Assembly: GCA_041739465.1 (NCBI GenBank)
Contig: JBGSNX010000041.1
Location: forward strand, 1-64,000
Length of the DNA stretch: 64,000 bases
Source of the DNA: BOKV01 sp041739465
GTDB taxonomy: Bacteria; Pseudomonadota; Alphaproteobacteria; Rhizobiales; Rhizobiaceae
Direction of reading: 5' to 3'
Position 1 is the stretch's first letter, and each line of letters begins with the position of its first letter. Positions 8,317 through 17,659 of the stretch are shown in pieces. The notes beneath the pieces are model-generated. The model searched no databases, was not told the DNA's origin, and saw only the letters and a program-made list of their open reading frames with translations. Position numbers and translations under genes: made by a program.

Positions 8317-10197
8317 TCAGCGTGCAGTTTGGACCTTGAACAGGTGCATGCGTGCATTTGGCTGGCTAATGCGCTGAAGCCATGTTGGCTCCTTGCCCTG
8401 CAGGATCATGGCTGCAAGCGCTGTGCTGTCCTTGAGCTTTTCCTCCAGCGGTTTCACATCCTCGCAATACGCGACATAGGCGATCTTGCGGGATTGTGCG
8501 ACCTGCAACGCCTTGGCAGTATCTGTCTCGAAGAAATCAATGATGTCGAGAATTGCCCGATCGTTCCGGTGGTAAGGCCCGCCGACGACGGTATGCGCGG
8601 TGAATACAAGCATTGCGGGGCCTGAATCGATGTCGCTCATGACGAGACCGGGAGCAAGGCTTGCAAGTTGGGCATATTCCGACTGCTTGTTGCAGAAGAT
8701 GTGCGGTTGTTGTGCGCGCCAATCCCTGGTGTCACCTGCAGTTTGTAAAGGCCCGGATTTGGGGCTCTCGCCAGCATTTGGCGGAAAGGCCACCAGACCC
8801 ATCGCCAGCCAGGTTGGCGAGGCAAGCAGCAAGACAACTGCGGCCTTCAAGACCCCGCTGGTGATGCGGGACAGACCGGCCCTTGAAAAGAGAACGAACG
8901 CCATTTCGGCAAACAGCACGCAAAACGGAATGGCTGCAAATATGCCGATGCGAAGCGCGCGATACTGAATGAGGCTTGCCACAACGCTGATCCCAAGCAC
9001 GGCAAAAAGCGCAATGATTTCGGGATGCGTGCGGTAGCGCCTCAAAGTCACGAATGCCGCCACCGCGACCATCAGCGTTGAATAAAAGACGCCCCAGAAC
9101 CAGATTTGCGGCACGGTTTTCAACTGGCCCAGCAGGCCGCGGGCTTCGCCGACATTGACCAGCCAACGGGTCTGCAATTCTGGCGGCAATTGGGAGAACG
9201 GCCCGGCGGCGCAATGCGGATAGACCAACAAGAGCGCGGCGACAACGGCAATTCCTGCAGCACTTCCGGCAGCAAACCGGATTGCAATCATTCGGTTGGA
9301 ACTGCCAGCAGATGCGAGCACCGGCGAAAATTGGCCTAGCGTTGCATAGGCTGCAGCGACCAGCAGCAATGCGAGAAGGTAGAAGGACGAGTTTGCATCG
9401 CAGCGGGCTTGCGCCCAGTCTTGCGGCGCAATGTTGGCAAGGAACAAGACGGGCGTTGCAATTGCCAGGCCAGCCGCCACGCGTTTCAACCCGGCACCAT
9501 CGGGGTCGCGGCCGATCACCCAGTCAAGGCCGAGCCATCCAAAGAGGAATGCAACAATCATGATTGCATCCAGCCCGACTGAAATGCTGGCAACGATGGC
9601 AATCCCGACAAGCACAGGGCCAAAGCCGGTTTTTCCGGAGACGATACCCAGCAACATGAGGCAAAACAGGAGAATTTGTACGCCGTGGTGGTCGATCCGG
9701 CCGGGCATGAATTCGGTAAGCGCGGTGATGCAGGTAACGGTGAACAACAGCGCCAGCAGCGGGTTGGCTGCCGGGTCCAGCTTGCGGCAGATGGCAAGAA
9801 CCACCAGCACAGTCGCCACGAGCAAAAGCATCGGCCACACAATAGCCGCCGCGCGTTCGGCAAGAACGGGCGAAAGGCCCAGTTCGAAAAGCCGGATCAA
9901 CATCGCGATGGGCACATCGACCAACCGCGACCAGTGGATGTCTGCGCCGGAAGGTGGGTTCATCGAATGGTTGACCAGATCAAACCAACCCTGCCCGTTC
10001 ATCCAGTTGCGGACCTGCGCCAGCCTCTGAAAATCATCGGTATCGGGCATCGCCCCTTCGCTCATCAACAATGGCAGCTTTTTCCAGAACCAGGCGATCT
10101 GGAACAGAACCGTCCACATGATGATTCGAGCGGTTGAGACCGCAGGTAGGGCCGCCAGCGGAGGCATGGGGCTTGAAGCAATTGTTGCGACTGTCAT
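8317..10197 (-). CDS. GT-C fold, STT3-like membrane glycosyltransferase (predicted)
   Basis: A 626-residue protein with about a dozen membrane helices and a soluble C-terminal domain from about residue 480. Two features recall the STT3/PglB oligosaccharyltransferase type: an acidic first loop followed by an arginine (DTDDFQRLAQVR, about residues 51-62) with PPSGADIHWSRL, and a GRIDHHGVQ motif in a later loop matching the family's G-x-DHH signature. The C-terminal domain carries SDIDSGP and GGPYHRN. The likely job is transfer of a polyprenyl-linked sugar on the periplasmic face; the acceptor is unknown. It faces a GT2/methyltransferase/SMR operon at 10343-12375, which suggests a shared pathway. 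Confidence 0.7.
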   Translation of the reverse strand: MTVATIASSPMPPLAALPAVSTARIIMWTVLFQIAWFWKKLPLLMSEGAMPDTDDFQRLAQVRNWMNGQGWFDLVNHSMNPPSGADIHWSRLVDVPIAMLIRLFELGLSPVLAERAAAIVWPMLLLVATVLVVLAICRKLDPAANPLLALLFTVTCITALTEFMPGRIDHHGVQILLFCLMLLGIVSGKTGFGPVLVGIAIVASISVGLDAIMIVAFLFGWLGLDWVIGRDPDGAGLKRVAAGLAIATPVLFLANIAPQDWAQARCDANSSFYLLALLLVAAAYATLGQFSPVLASAGSSNRMIAIRFAAGSAAGIAVVAALLLVYPHCAAGPFSQLPPELQTRWLVNVGEARGLLGQLKTVPQIWFWGVFYSTLMVAVAAFVTLRRYRTHPEIIALFAVLGISVVASLIQYRALRIGIFAAIPFCVLFAEMAFVLFSRAGLSRITSGVLKAAVVLLLASPTWLAMGLVAFPPNAGESPKSGPLQTAGDTRDWRAQQPHIFCNKQSEYAQLASLAPGLVMSDIDSGPAMLVFTAHTVVGGPYHRNDRAILDIIDFFETDTAKALQVAQSRKIAYVAYCEDVKPLEEKLKDSTALAAMILQGKEPTWLQRISQPNARMHLFKVQTAR

Positions 10198-10342
10198 TTT
10201 TCCCCGCCCTCAAAGGCGAAAGGCGGCATTATGCAGGCCGCCAGAAACGTTCGTTTCAACCTCGTGCTTAATCATTAATTTTTATTTTACTGCGCAGCAT
10301 TAGGTCTTGTTCCAACCGAATAGTAACAGGTGGATTTCGGAC
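10198..10342. promoter_or_regulatory. AT-rich divergent intergenic region
   Basis: The 145-bp gap between the divergent GT-C and GT2 genes contains an AT-rich core (10265-10300, including two TTAA words 3 bp apart) and must hold promoters for both directions. I cannot pick out confident -35/-10 pairs. The TTAA spacing does not fit a CtrA box. Confidence 0.35.
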
Positions 10343-11263
10343 ATGTTGATGGTGCGTGACAAGACAGTTGCCGTGCTCGTTCCCTGCAAGAACGAGGCTT
10401 TGACTATCCGTTCCGTGGTGGAAGGGTTCCGGCGGGCACTGCCGGGCTGCACCGTTTATGTCTACGACAACAATTCCACCGACGACACGGCAATCATTGC
10501 CCGCGAGGCTGGCGCGGTGGTTGGCCGTGAAGCACGCCCCGGCAAAGGCAATGTGGTTCGTCGCATGTTTTCCGAAATCGACGCTGACGTGTATCTGATG
10601 GTCGATGGCGACGACACCTATGACGCCGCGCAGGCATCGGTTCTGGTCAATACGCTGGTTGCAGAAGACGCCGACATGGTGGTTGCAGCGCGCATCGGTG
10701 CTTCTGAGAAGCATCAGCGCAAGGGCCACGCCTTTGGCAACCGAATGTTCAACGTTCTGTATTCACGCCTGTTTGGCCGCGAATTCTCGGACATTTTTTC
10801 AGGTTACCGCGCATTCTCGCGCCGGTTTGTAAAAAGCTTTCCGGCCGTATCGGCGGGTTTTGAAATCGAGACCGAACTTTCTGTCCATGCCTCGCAATTG
10901 CGCCTGCCAGTGGCTGAAGTCGCCTTGCCCTACAAGGACCGACCGGAAGGTTCGGTCAGCAAGCTTTCAACGCTTCGCGACGGGGCGCGCATTCTCAAGA
11001 CGATCATCGTCCTGCTCAAGGAATACAAGCCGATGACATTCTTCGGCAGCATCGGCCTTGCCGGCATCTTGTTTGCATTCGTGCTGGCCTTGCCACTCTT
11101 CATCGAATTCAGCCGCACCGGCCTCGTCGAGCGTTTGCCGACCGCGATCCTTTGCACCGGCATCACCATCGTTTCGATGCTGACAATCACTGCGGGCGTG
11201 GTGCTGGACTCGATCCGCCGCATGCGGGCCGAGATCAAGCGCATGTTTTACAATCTCACCTGA
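10343..11263 (+). CDS. Family 2 glycosyltransferase (polyprenyl-phosphate type)
   Basis: A 306-residue GT-A enzyme. The nucleotide-sugar domain opens with VAVLVPCKNEALTI, has the DNNSTDDT segment and carries the metal-binding DGDDTYD motif (about residue 90). Two C-terminal membrane helices (about 235-260 and 270-292) anchor it, as in DPM1/ArnC/GtrB-like enzymes that load a sugar onto undecaprenyl phosphate. ATG 10343 begins just before the fold; the TTG at 10307 would add 12 residues. It leads an operon with a methyltransferase and an SMR-like transporter. Confidence 0.86.
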   Translation: MLMVRDKTVAVLVPCKNEALTIRSVVEGFRRALPGCTVYVYDNNSTDDTAIIAREAGAVVGREARPGKGNVVRRMFSEIDADVYLMVDGDDTYDAAQASVLVNTLVAEDADMVVAARIGASEKHQRKGHAFGNRMFNVLYSRLFGREFSDIFSGYRAFSRRFVKSFPAVSAGFEIETELSVHASQLRLPVAEVALPYKDRPEGSVSKLSTLRDGARILKTIIVLLKEYKPMTFFGSIGLAGILFAFVLALPLFIEFSRTGLVERLPTAILCTGITIVSMLTITAGVVLDSIRRMRAEIKRMFYNLT

Positions 11264-11329
11264 GTACAAAGATTTCTGGCGCCGGACCCTGGTCCTGAAT
11301 GCGCAACCAATTCCAAGGAGCGAAAACCA

Positions 11330-12019
11330 ATGCAGGCCATGCGTACGGAACCGGATTTCGAAGCCTATCTGCGGCAGTTCGAGGCAAACTACGAGAAACT
11401 CAATTATTCGGGAAACCTTTCGTCCCGCGTTCTCGCCCATTCGCATGTCGTTCTGGAAAACGCTTTTGGTCCGCAGGACCATTTCGGCAAAGTGCTGGAA
11501 GTTGGCGCAGGCTCTGGCCAGCATCCGCTCACCGTCAAGCACGGGTTTGACGAATACTGGATCACCGATGGCAATGACCGCATGCTCGATCAGGCGCGGG
11601 CCCGCCTCGGCAAGGACCAGCGTTACAAATACCAGGTGGAAGACGCCCGCCATCTCAGCTTTGCAGATGCCAGCTTTGACAGGGTGATTGCAACGCATGT
11701 ACTCGAGCACATCGTCAATCCGCACGACGTGCTGCGCGAATGGACGCGACTCGTAAAGCCGGGTGGCACGCTTTCGCTGGTACTGCCCTGCGATCCGGGC
11801 CTTGCCTGGCGGCTTGGGCGCACGCTCGGGGTTCGCAAGCGGGCGCAGGATGCCGGTCTTGAATATGACTACTGGATGGCCCGCGAGCACGTGAATTCGA
11901 TCTTCAACCTCGTGACCTTCATCAATTTCTACTACAAGGACATCAAGGCCAGCTGGTGGCCGATGCGCCTGCCGCTGCCAGACATCAACCTCATCTACGC
12001 CGCCAACATCAAGGTTTGA
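11330..12019 (+). CDS. Class I SAM-dependent methyltransferase
   Basis: A 229-residue methyltransferase with a standard Rossmann core: VLEVGAGSGQHPLTV (motif I, about residue 54), the acidic ITDGN turn, VEDARHLSFADASFDRV (motifs II-III) and ATHVLEHIVNPHDVLREW. An AAGGAG box lies 9 bp before the ATG. Enzymes of this type next to glycosyltransferases often methylate a sugar or a lipid-linked intermediate, which is what I infer here; the substrate is not visible. The gap to the downstream transporter is 5 bp. Confidence 0.88.
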   Translation: MQAMRTEPDFEAYLRQFEANYEKLNYSGNLSSRVLAHSHVVLENAFGPQDHFGKVLEVGAGSGQHPLTVKHGFDEYWITDGNDRMLDQARARLGKDQRYKYQVEDARHLSFADASFDRVIATHVLEHIVNPHDVLREWTRLVKPGGTLSLVLPCDPGLAWRLGRTLGVRKRAQDAGLEYDYWMAREHVNSIFNLVTFINFYYKDIKASWWPMRLPLPDINLIYAANIKV

Positions 12020-12024
12020 GCGGC

Positions 12025-12375
12025 GTGCAGAACTACGCCATCATAATTGCCTGTGTCATCGTTGTCGCGATCGGGCAGTTGATGTTCAAGACCGTGGGAA
12101 CGCGTCTGGGTTCGCGCGGTTTTGAGGCACTGCTCACCGACCATTCAACCGCATTGCTGTTTGCATTGGCGCTCGCCGCCTACGGCGCATCAACGCTGGG
12201 CTGGGTTCTGGCGCTGCGGGCAGTGCCGCTTTCAACCGCCTATCTCTTCATGTCGGCGAGCTTCATCCTCGTGCCGCTGATGGCGTTTTTTGTGCTCGGC
12301 GAACCGGTATCCTCGCGCGTCATCATCGGCGGCGCGCTGATCATCAGCGGGATTTTGGTGGCGGCTACGGCTTAG
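12025..12375 (+). CDS. SMR/EamA-type small membrane transporter (ArnE-like)
   Basis: A 116-residue protein with four predicted membrane helices, the size and shape of small multidrug resistance or ArnE/ArnF flippase subunits. Residues around LRAVPLSTAYLFMSASFILVP match the conserved third helix of that group. Set behind a polyprenyl-phosphate GT2 gene, a role in flipping the sugar-lipid is more likely than drug export. I start it at the GTG at 12025, 5 bp after the methyltransferase stop; a TTG at 12016 overlapping that stop is an alternative. Confidence 0.8.
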   Translation: MQNYAIIIACVIVVAIGQLMFKTVGTRLGSRGFEALLTDHSTALLFALALAAYGASTLGWVLALRAVPLSTAYLFMSASFILVPLMAFFVLGEPVSSRVIIGGALIISGILVAATA

Positions 12376-12382
12376 GTAGCCA

Positions 12383-13840
12383 CTACAGCCCCAGTCCGCC
12401 GATGCACACATACTTGGCGTCGAGGTAATCCTCGATGCCCTGGTGGCCGCCTTCCTTGCCAAGGCCCGATTCCTTGAGGCCGCCGAATGGTGCCTCAACC
12501 GTGGTGATCAGGCCTTCATTGACGCCGATCAGCCCGTATTTGAGGCCTTCCATCACGCGGTAGGCACGGCCAAGGTCCTGTGTGTAGAAATAGGATGCAA
12601 GACCGTAGACTGTGTCATTGGCAAGCGCGACGCCCTCTTCATCGGTGACGAATTTGTAGACCGGTGCGACAGGCCCGAAGATTTCTTCCTGGGTAAAGCG
12701 CATGTCCGGGCTGGCATTGGCAATGACGGTGGGCTCGAAGAACGAACCGCCAAGCGCGTGGCGCTTGCCGCCTGTCACAACCTTGCCGCCCTTCGCCACC
12801 GCATCGGCCACAAATTGTTCAACGGACTGCACGGCGCGGTCGTCAATCAGCGGACCCTGCTGCACGCCATCTTCAAGGCCATTGCCGACCTTCAGCTTGG
12901 CGGTCTCTTCCGCCAGGCGGGCGACGAACCGGTCATAAATGCCGGCCTGCACGATGAAGCGGTTGGTGCAAACGCAGGTCTGGCCGGAATTGCGGTATTT
13001 CGCGACCATTGCGCCGGCTACCGCGCGTTCAAGATCGGCATCGTCGAACACCAGGAAAGGGGCATTGCCGCCCAGTTCCATGGACACCTTCTTGACGGTG
13101 CCTGCCGCCTCGCGAATGAGCTGCTTGCCAACTTCGGTGGAGCCGGTGAACGTGATCTTGCGAACCAGCGGATTTGAGGTGATTTCAGCACCGATCTCGG
13201 CAGCCGAACCGGTAACAATGTTGACGACGCCCGCTGGAATGCCGGCAATTTCGCAAAGAACGCCCCATGCCAGACCCGAATAGGGTGTCTGCGAGGCCGG
13301 CTTCATCACGATGGTGCAGCCGGCAGCCAAGGCCGGGCCGATCTTGCGCGCTGCCATTGAGGATGGAAAATTCCACGGCGTGATCGCCGCAACAACGCCC
13401 ACCGGCTCCTTGGTGACAAGGATGCGCCGGTCCGCCCAGGGCGATGGCACGATTTGGCCGTAGGTGCGGCGAGCTTCTTCGGCAAACCACAGGACATAGG
13501 CGGCGGACATGCCAACTTCGCCGCGCGCCTCAGCCAGCGACTTGCCCTGTTCGCTGGAAAGCAGCACTGCAAGGGCTTCCTGATTGTCGATGATCGCATC
13601 GTGCAGGCGGCGCAGCATCTTTGAGCGGTCCAGCGCGCTGGTCTTGCGGAATGTTTCAAAAGCCGCCTGTGCTGCCTCGATGGCGCGTGCGGTTTCGGCC
13701 TTGCCTGATTTTGGCACCGTTCCCATCACCTGTCCGGTCGCCGGGTTTGCCACGTCAATGGTGGAGCCTGAATCGGCCTTGACCCATTTGCCGGCAATGA
13801 GGTTGAGATCGCGGCGAAAGGCGTCGGAATTGGCAAGCAT
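12383..13840 (-). CDS. gabD: NAD(P)-dependent succinate-semialdehyde dehydrogenase
   Basis: An aldehyde dehydrogenase of 485 residues, closest in style to GabD, which oxidises succinate semialdehyde to succinate at the end of GABA breakdown. The cofactor region TPWNFPSSMAARK, the general base Glu in MELGGNAP and the catalytic Cys in GQTCVCTNR are present. The start at 13840 has AGGAG about 6 bp upstream; the 24 codons before it are poorly conserved in type. It converges on the SMR-like gene with 7 bp between. A related semialdehyde substrate is possible. Confidence 0.88.
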   Translation of the reverse strand: MLANSDAFRRDLNLIAGKWVKADSGSTIDVANPATGQVMGTVPKSGKAETARAIEAAQAAFETFRKTSALDRSKMLRRLHDAIIDNQEALAVLLSSEQGKSLAEARGEVGMSAAYVLWFAEEARRTYGQIVPSPWADRRILVTKEPVGVVAAITPWNFPSSMAARKIGPALAAGCTIVMKPASQTPYSGLAWGVLCEIAGIPAGVVNIVTGSAAEIGAEITSNPLVRKITFTGSTEVGKQLIREAAGTVKKVSMELGGNAPFLVFDDADLERAVAGAMVAKYRNSGQTCVCTNRFIVQAGIYDRFVARLAEETAKLKVGNGLEDGVQQGPLIDDRAVQSVEQFVADAVAKGGKVVTGGKRHALGGSFFEPTVIANASPDMRFTQEEIFGPVAPVYKFVTDEEGVALANDTVYGLASYFYTQDLGRAYRVMEGLKYGLIGVNEGLITTVEAPFGGLKESGLGKEGGHQGIEDYLDAKYVCIGGLGL

Positions 13841-13921
13841 GGGTTTCTCCTGATTTATTTCTGGCCGGCGGTTTTCTGGCGGCTTTTTCCACCTTACACC
13901 GCCTGAAAGCAAGGCTTGGGA

Positions 13922-15454
13922 TCAAACTTCGCCAGCTTCCAGCCTATGAAAAACAAGTCTTGCCTGCTCCAGGATGGCTGTTCGGTCGGTTTCGCTCATT
14001 TTGCGCCAAGTTGCATAGGGCATTGCAAGGCGGCGATTTGCAGCCAGCGTTGTGCGATTCCGCTCAAGGAAGTCCCAGTAAAGCGCGTTGAAAGGACAGG
14101 CTCGCTTGCCAGTCCGCTGTTTGGGGTCGTAAGCGCAATTGCTGCAATAGTCGGACATCTTGTTGATGTATGCCCCCGATGCGGCATAGGGCTTGGAGCC
14201 AAGAATGCCGCCATCGGCGAACTGGCTCATGCCCATCGTGTTGGGCATTTCGACCCATTCGAACGCATCGGCATAAACTGCCAGATACCATTCGTGCAGG
14301 GCGTGCGGGTCAATGCCTGCAAGCAGGGCGAAATTGCCCGTTACCATCAGCCGTTGAATGTGGTGGGCATAGGCAGTGCGCTGGGTCTGGCGCACCACAC
14401 TTGCCACGCAGTTCATCCTCGTTTCGCCATCCCAGTAGAGGCCGGGGAGCGGGCGTTTGGCGCCCAAGACGTTCATCTGCGCGTATTTCGGCATTTTCAG
14501 CCAGTAAACGCCGCGCACATATTCGCGCCAGCCGATGATCTGGCGAATGAAACCTTCAACCGCGTTGAGCGGGGCCTTGCCTGCCGTATAGGCCGCCTCA
14601 GCCGCGCGGCAGAGCATAAGCGGATCGAGCAGTCCGGCATTGATCGCAGGGGAAAGCACCGAGTGGTAAAGGTAATCCTCCCCGGACAGCATGGCGTCCT
14701 GGTAGTCACCAAAGCCGGAAAGCCGTTTTTCGATGAAATCGGCCGCAGCCTCGCGCGCTGACTGCGCAGTCACCGGGAATGTGAATGGATCAATGTCTCC
14801 AAACCGGCCCGGAAACCGGGCTTCGACCATGGCCATGACCTCAGTGGTGATCTCATCGGGCGCAAATTGTGGAATTTTCGGCATGAACAAGTCTTGCGAG
14901 GCCGGCTTGCGGTTGTCGTGGTCGAAGTTCCATTGTCCGCCAACCGGTTTGTCGCCTTCCATCAGCAAGCCGGATTTGCGGCGCATCTCGCGGTAGAAAA
15001 AGTCCATTCGCAATTCCTTGCGGCCGTGCGCCCAATCTGCAAATTCGGTGCGCGAGCACAAGAAGCGGGTGTCAGGAAGGATATCAACCGGCACGCCAAA
15101 CGCATTTGCCCAGCCTAGCGCCATCTGCTCGACCCGCCATTCGCCGGGTTCCGTCAGGACAATCCTTTCTGGCTTCAGCTCTTGGACCGCACGGGCGATT
15201 TCTGCGTCGAAAGAGCCAAGGTTCTGCGGATCGTCCAATTTGACATACCGCACACGCCAGCCGTTTTCCTCCAGTTCAGCCGCAAAATGGCGCATGGCTG
15301 AAAACAGGAACACCAGTTTCTTGCGGTGGTGCCAAACGGCATCGGCCTCGGCTGCGACCTCCATCATCACAATTGTAGACTGCGATTTTGAACCACCCGC
15401 CAAAGACACTAGCCCATGCGAAAGCTGGTCGGCGAATATGGGGAGAAGTTGCAT
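13922..15454 (-). CDS. Iron-sulfur cryptochrome/photolyase (FeS-BCP, PhrB type)
   Basis: A 510-residue protein of the bacterial cryptochrome/photolyase group that includes Agrobacterium PhrB, a (6-4) photolyase with FAD, a lumazine-type antenna and a 4Fe-4S cluster. The N-terminal alpha/beta domain starts IFADQLSHGL. The cluster motif is visible as CSNCAYDP plus KRACPFN (about residues 437-455), with a further Cys near 350 in TRMNCVAS. WVEMPNTMGMSQFADGG belongs to the FAD-binding helical domain. It is divergent from mutL, so two DNA repair genes share one intergenic region. Confidence 0.92.
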   Translation of the reverse strand: MQLLPIFADQLSHGLVSLAGGSKSQSTIVMMEVAAEADAVWHHRKKLVFLFSAMRHFAAELEENGWRVRYVKLDDPQNLGSFDAEIARAVQELKPERIVLTEPGEWRVEQMALGWANAFGVPVDILPDTRFLCSRTEFADWAHGRKELRMDFFYREMRRKSGLLMEGDKPVGGQWNFDHDNRKPASQDLFMPKIPQFAPDEITTEVMAMVEARFPGRFGDIDPFTFPVTAQSAREAAADFIEKRLSGFGDYQDAMLSGEDYLYHSVLSPAINAGLLDPLMLCRAAEAAYTAGKAPLNAVEGFIRQIIGWREYVRGVYWLKMPKYAQMNVLGAKRPLPGLYWDGETRMNCVASVVRQTQRTAYAHHIQRLMVTGNFALLAGIDPHALHEWYLAVYADAFEWVEMPNTMGMSQFADGGILGSKPYAASGAYINKMSDYCSNCAYDPKQRTGKRACPFNALYWDFLERNRTTLAANRRLAMPYATWRKMSETDRTAILEQARLVFHRLEAGEV

Positions 15455-15575
15455 TGTTGATGCCTTTCAGGGGCCATAAGTGGGCCGTTCAAGCAGACAA
15501 TCAACAGGCTTGCCGGTCCGGCAATTTGATTCCAGCGGGGCAATGGCTGAAAGTGCCGGCAATGGAGAATCAACC

Positions 15576-17363
15576 GTGCCTGTGATCCGCCTACCAGAAC
15601 ATGTGGTCAACCGCATTGCCGCCGGCGAGGTCATTGAGCGGCCAGCCAGCGTCGTCAAGGAACTGGTCGAGAATGCAATTGATGCCGGTGCCACCCGCAT
15701 AGACATTGTCACGGCCAATGGTGGCAAGACCCTCATCCGGATCACCGACAATGGCGGCGGCATGGACCGGGAAGATCTGGCGCTTGCGGTGGAAAGGCAT
15801 TGCACGTCGAAGCTTGCGAGCGATCTTCTCGACATCCGCACCCTCGGATTTCGCGGCGAAGCCCTGCCCTCGATCGGCGCCGTTTCAAAGCTGACCTTGA
15901 CCAGTCGCGACCGCGCCGATCCACAAGCAGGGGCATGGTCCATCACAGTGTCCGGCGGGCGTATTGAAGGCCCAAGGCCTGCCGCCTTGAGCCAAGGCAG
16001 CATCGTTGAAGTCGAAGACCTGTTTTTTGCTACGCCTGCACGCCTCAAGTTCCTGAAGACCGACAGGGCTGAGACAGCCGCGATCACGGAAGTTGTGCGC
16101 CGGATGGCGATTGCTTTTCCGCATGTGCGTTTTTCGTTGGCGGGCAGCGACCGTCTGCCGCTTGAAATGATGCCGACCGATTTGTCAGGACGCCTCGGGC
16201 AGGTTCTGGGAGACGAATTTATCAAGAGCGCGTTGCAGATCGACGCTGCGCGCGAAGGCGTGCGGTTGACAGGACTGGCAAGCCTCCCGGCGTTCAACCG
16301 CGCCAACGGCCTGCAGCAGTATTTTTACGTGAATGGCAGGCCGGTGCGCGACAAGCTTTTGGGTGGGGCCTTGCGCGCTGCCTACACGGATTTTCTGGCG
16401 CGCGACCGGCATCCAGTAGCTGCACTTTTCATCGACATCGAGCCGCATGAAGTGGACGTCAACGTGCATCCTGCAAAGGCCGATGTGCGGTTTCGCGACC
16501 CAGGCCTGATACGTTCACTGCTTATCGGAAGTTTGCGCCAAGCCATCGGGCAGGCCAGCAGCTCAGGTTCGGCTGAACGCGGTTCTGCCCTGACAGCGGC
16601 GTTCCGCCCGGGCTTTGCGATGCGCGGTACGCCAGCACGTGCCGCGGATTGGCGTCAGTCGCCCTATGCGTCTGCACAATCGGGTCAGGCCCCAACAAAT
16701 GGATTTGCCGAAGGCCAGGCTGGATTTGAGGCATTTGCCCCATCCGGCAATGTTTCGGCCGGCTTCACAGAGCAGCAACCAGCTAGGGAATTTCCGCTGG
16801 GGGCAGCACGGGCGCAGTTGCACCGCAATTACATCGTTGCCCAGACCGATGCGGGTCTGGTGATCGTGGACCAGCATGCTGCGCATGAAAGGCTTGTCTA
16901 TGAAGCGCTGAAGGCCGGCATGGCCAATGGATTGCCCTCGCAAATGCTGCTAATTCCCGAAATTGTCGAGCTTCCGCAAGAGGAAGCTGAGCGGCTGCTT
17001 GAACATGCAAGCGAATTTGCAAGGCTTGGCCTCGTGTTCGAAAGCTTTGGCCCCGATGCCCTGGCAGTGCGGGAGACCCCGGCAATGCTGGGCGAAATTG
17101 ACGCTACCAGCCTGTTGCGGGATTTGGCAGATGAAACTGCCGAATGGCAGGGCTCAGGCGGACTGGAGGCCCGGCTCAATGGTGTCGCCTCGCGCATGGC
17201 ATGCCATGGTTCGGTTCGCTCCGGACGCTTGCTAAAACCGGACGAAATGAATGCACTCCTGCGGCAAATGGAGAACACGCCCAATTCCGGGGTATGCAAT
17301 CATGGCAGGCCAACATTCATTGAACTGAAACTTGGGGACATTGAAAGATTGTTCGGGCGATAG
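15576..17363 (+). CDS. mutL: DNA mismatch repair protein MutL (endonuclease type)
   Basis: The mismatch repair mediator that links MutS to strand removal. The GHKL ATPase has catalytic Glu29 (VVKELVENAIDAG), DNGGGMD and GFRGEALPSIG. The C-terminal domain carries the nicking-endonuclease signature DQHA-x2-E-x4-E (DQHAAHERLVYE), plus ACHGSVRSG and CNHGRPT, so this MutL should cut DNA itself, as in bacteria without MutH. I start at GTG 15576 (GGAG box 8 bp upstream), which gives the normal N-terminus; the frame is open back to 15480 with an ATG at 15543. 595 residues. Confidence 0.95.
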   Translation: MPVIRLPEHVVNRIAAGEVIERPASVVKELVENAIDAGATRIDIVTANGGKTLIRITDNGGGMDREDLALAVERHCTSKLASDLLDIRTLGFRGEALPSIGAVSKLTLTSRDRADPQAGAWSITVSGGRIEGPRPAALSQGSIVEVEDLFFATPARLKFLKTDRAETAAITEVVRRMAIAFPHVRFSLAGSDRLPLEMMPTDLSGRLGQVLGDEFIKSALQIDAAREGVRLTGLASLPAFNRANGLQQYFYVNGRPVRDKLLGGALRAAYTDFLARDRHPVAALFIDIEPHEVDVNVHPAKADVRFRDPGLIRSLLIGSLRQAIGQASSSGSAERGSALTAAFRPGFAMRGTPARAADWRQSPYASAQSGQAPTNGFAEGQAGFEAFAPSGNVSAGFTEQQPAREFPLGAARAQLHRNYIVAQTDAGLVIVDQHAAHERLVYEALKAGMANGLPSQMLLIPEIVELPQEEAERLLEHASEFARLGLVFESFGPDALAVRETPAMLGEIDATSLLRDLADETAEWQGSGGLEARLNGVASRMACHGSVRSGRLLKPDEMNALLRQMENTPNSGVCNHGRPTFIELKLGDIERLFGR

Positions 17364-17428
17364 CCACAAGTTGACCCATGCCGGGCGAAGCTGTACAGCG
17401 GCGAGCCGAAAACAGGAAATCCGGTCAC

Positions 17429-17659
17429 ATGAACCGCCATGAAAGCGCCGGATCCGGCGAAGCCAAAGTTCGCTACCTCGATGCTGATTTCCAGGTGATA
17501 TCGCCCGGATCTTTCGTGCGCTGCGCAGTCACGGGAACAGCCATTGCGCTGGACGAGTTGAAATATTGGAGCGTTGCGCGGCAGGAAGCCTACCTTGATG
17601 CCGCCATCTCGCTGGAGCGCGAGCTTGATTTATCCGGCCACGCGCGCCGCAAGGGCTGA
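17429..17659 (+). CDS. DUF2093 domain protein
   Basis: A 76-residue protein of the DUF2093 family, found in alphaproteobacteria and of unknown function. The core runs VRYLDADFQVISPGSFVRCA followed by VTGTAIALDELKYWSVARQE. I chose the ATG at 17429; the frame opens at 17378 but the extra residues look unlike the family. It follows mutL by 65 bp. Its last 30 bp overlap the end of lpxK on the other strand. Confidence 0.82.
   Translation: MNRHESAGSGEAKVRYLDADFQVISPGSFVRCAVTGTAIALDELKYWSVARQEAYLDAAISLERELDLSGHARRKG

Noticed and set aside
10268..10278. CtrA box between the GT-C and GT2 genes
   Set aside because: The TTAA words are only 3 bp apart; the consensus needs 7.
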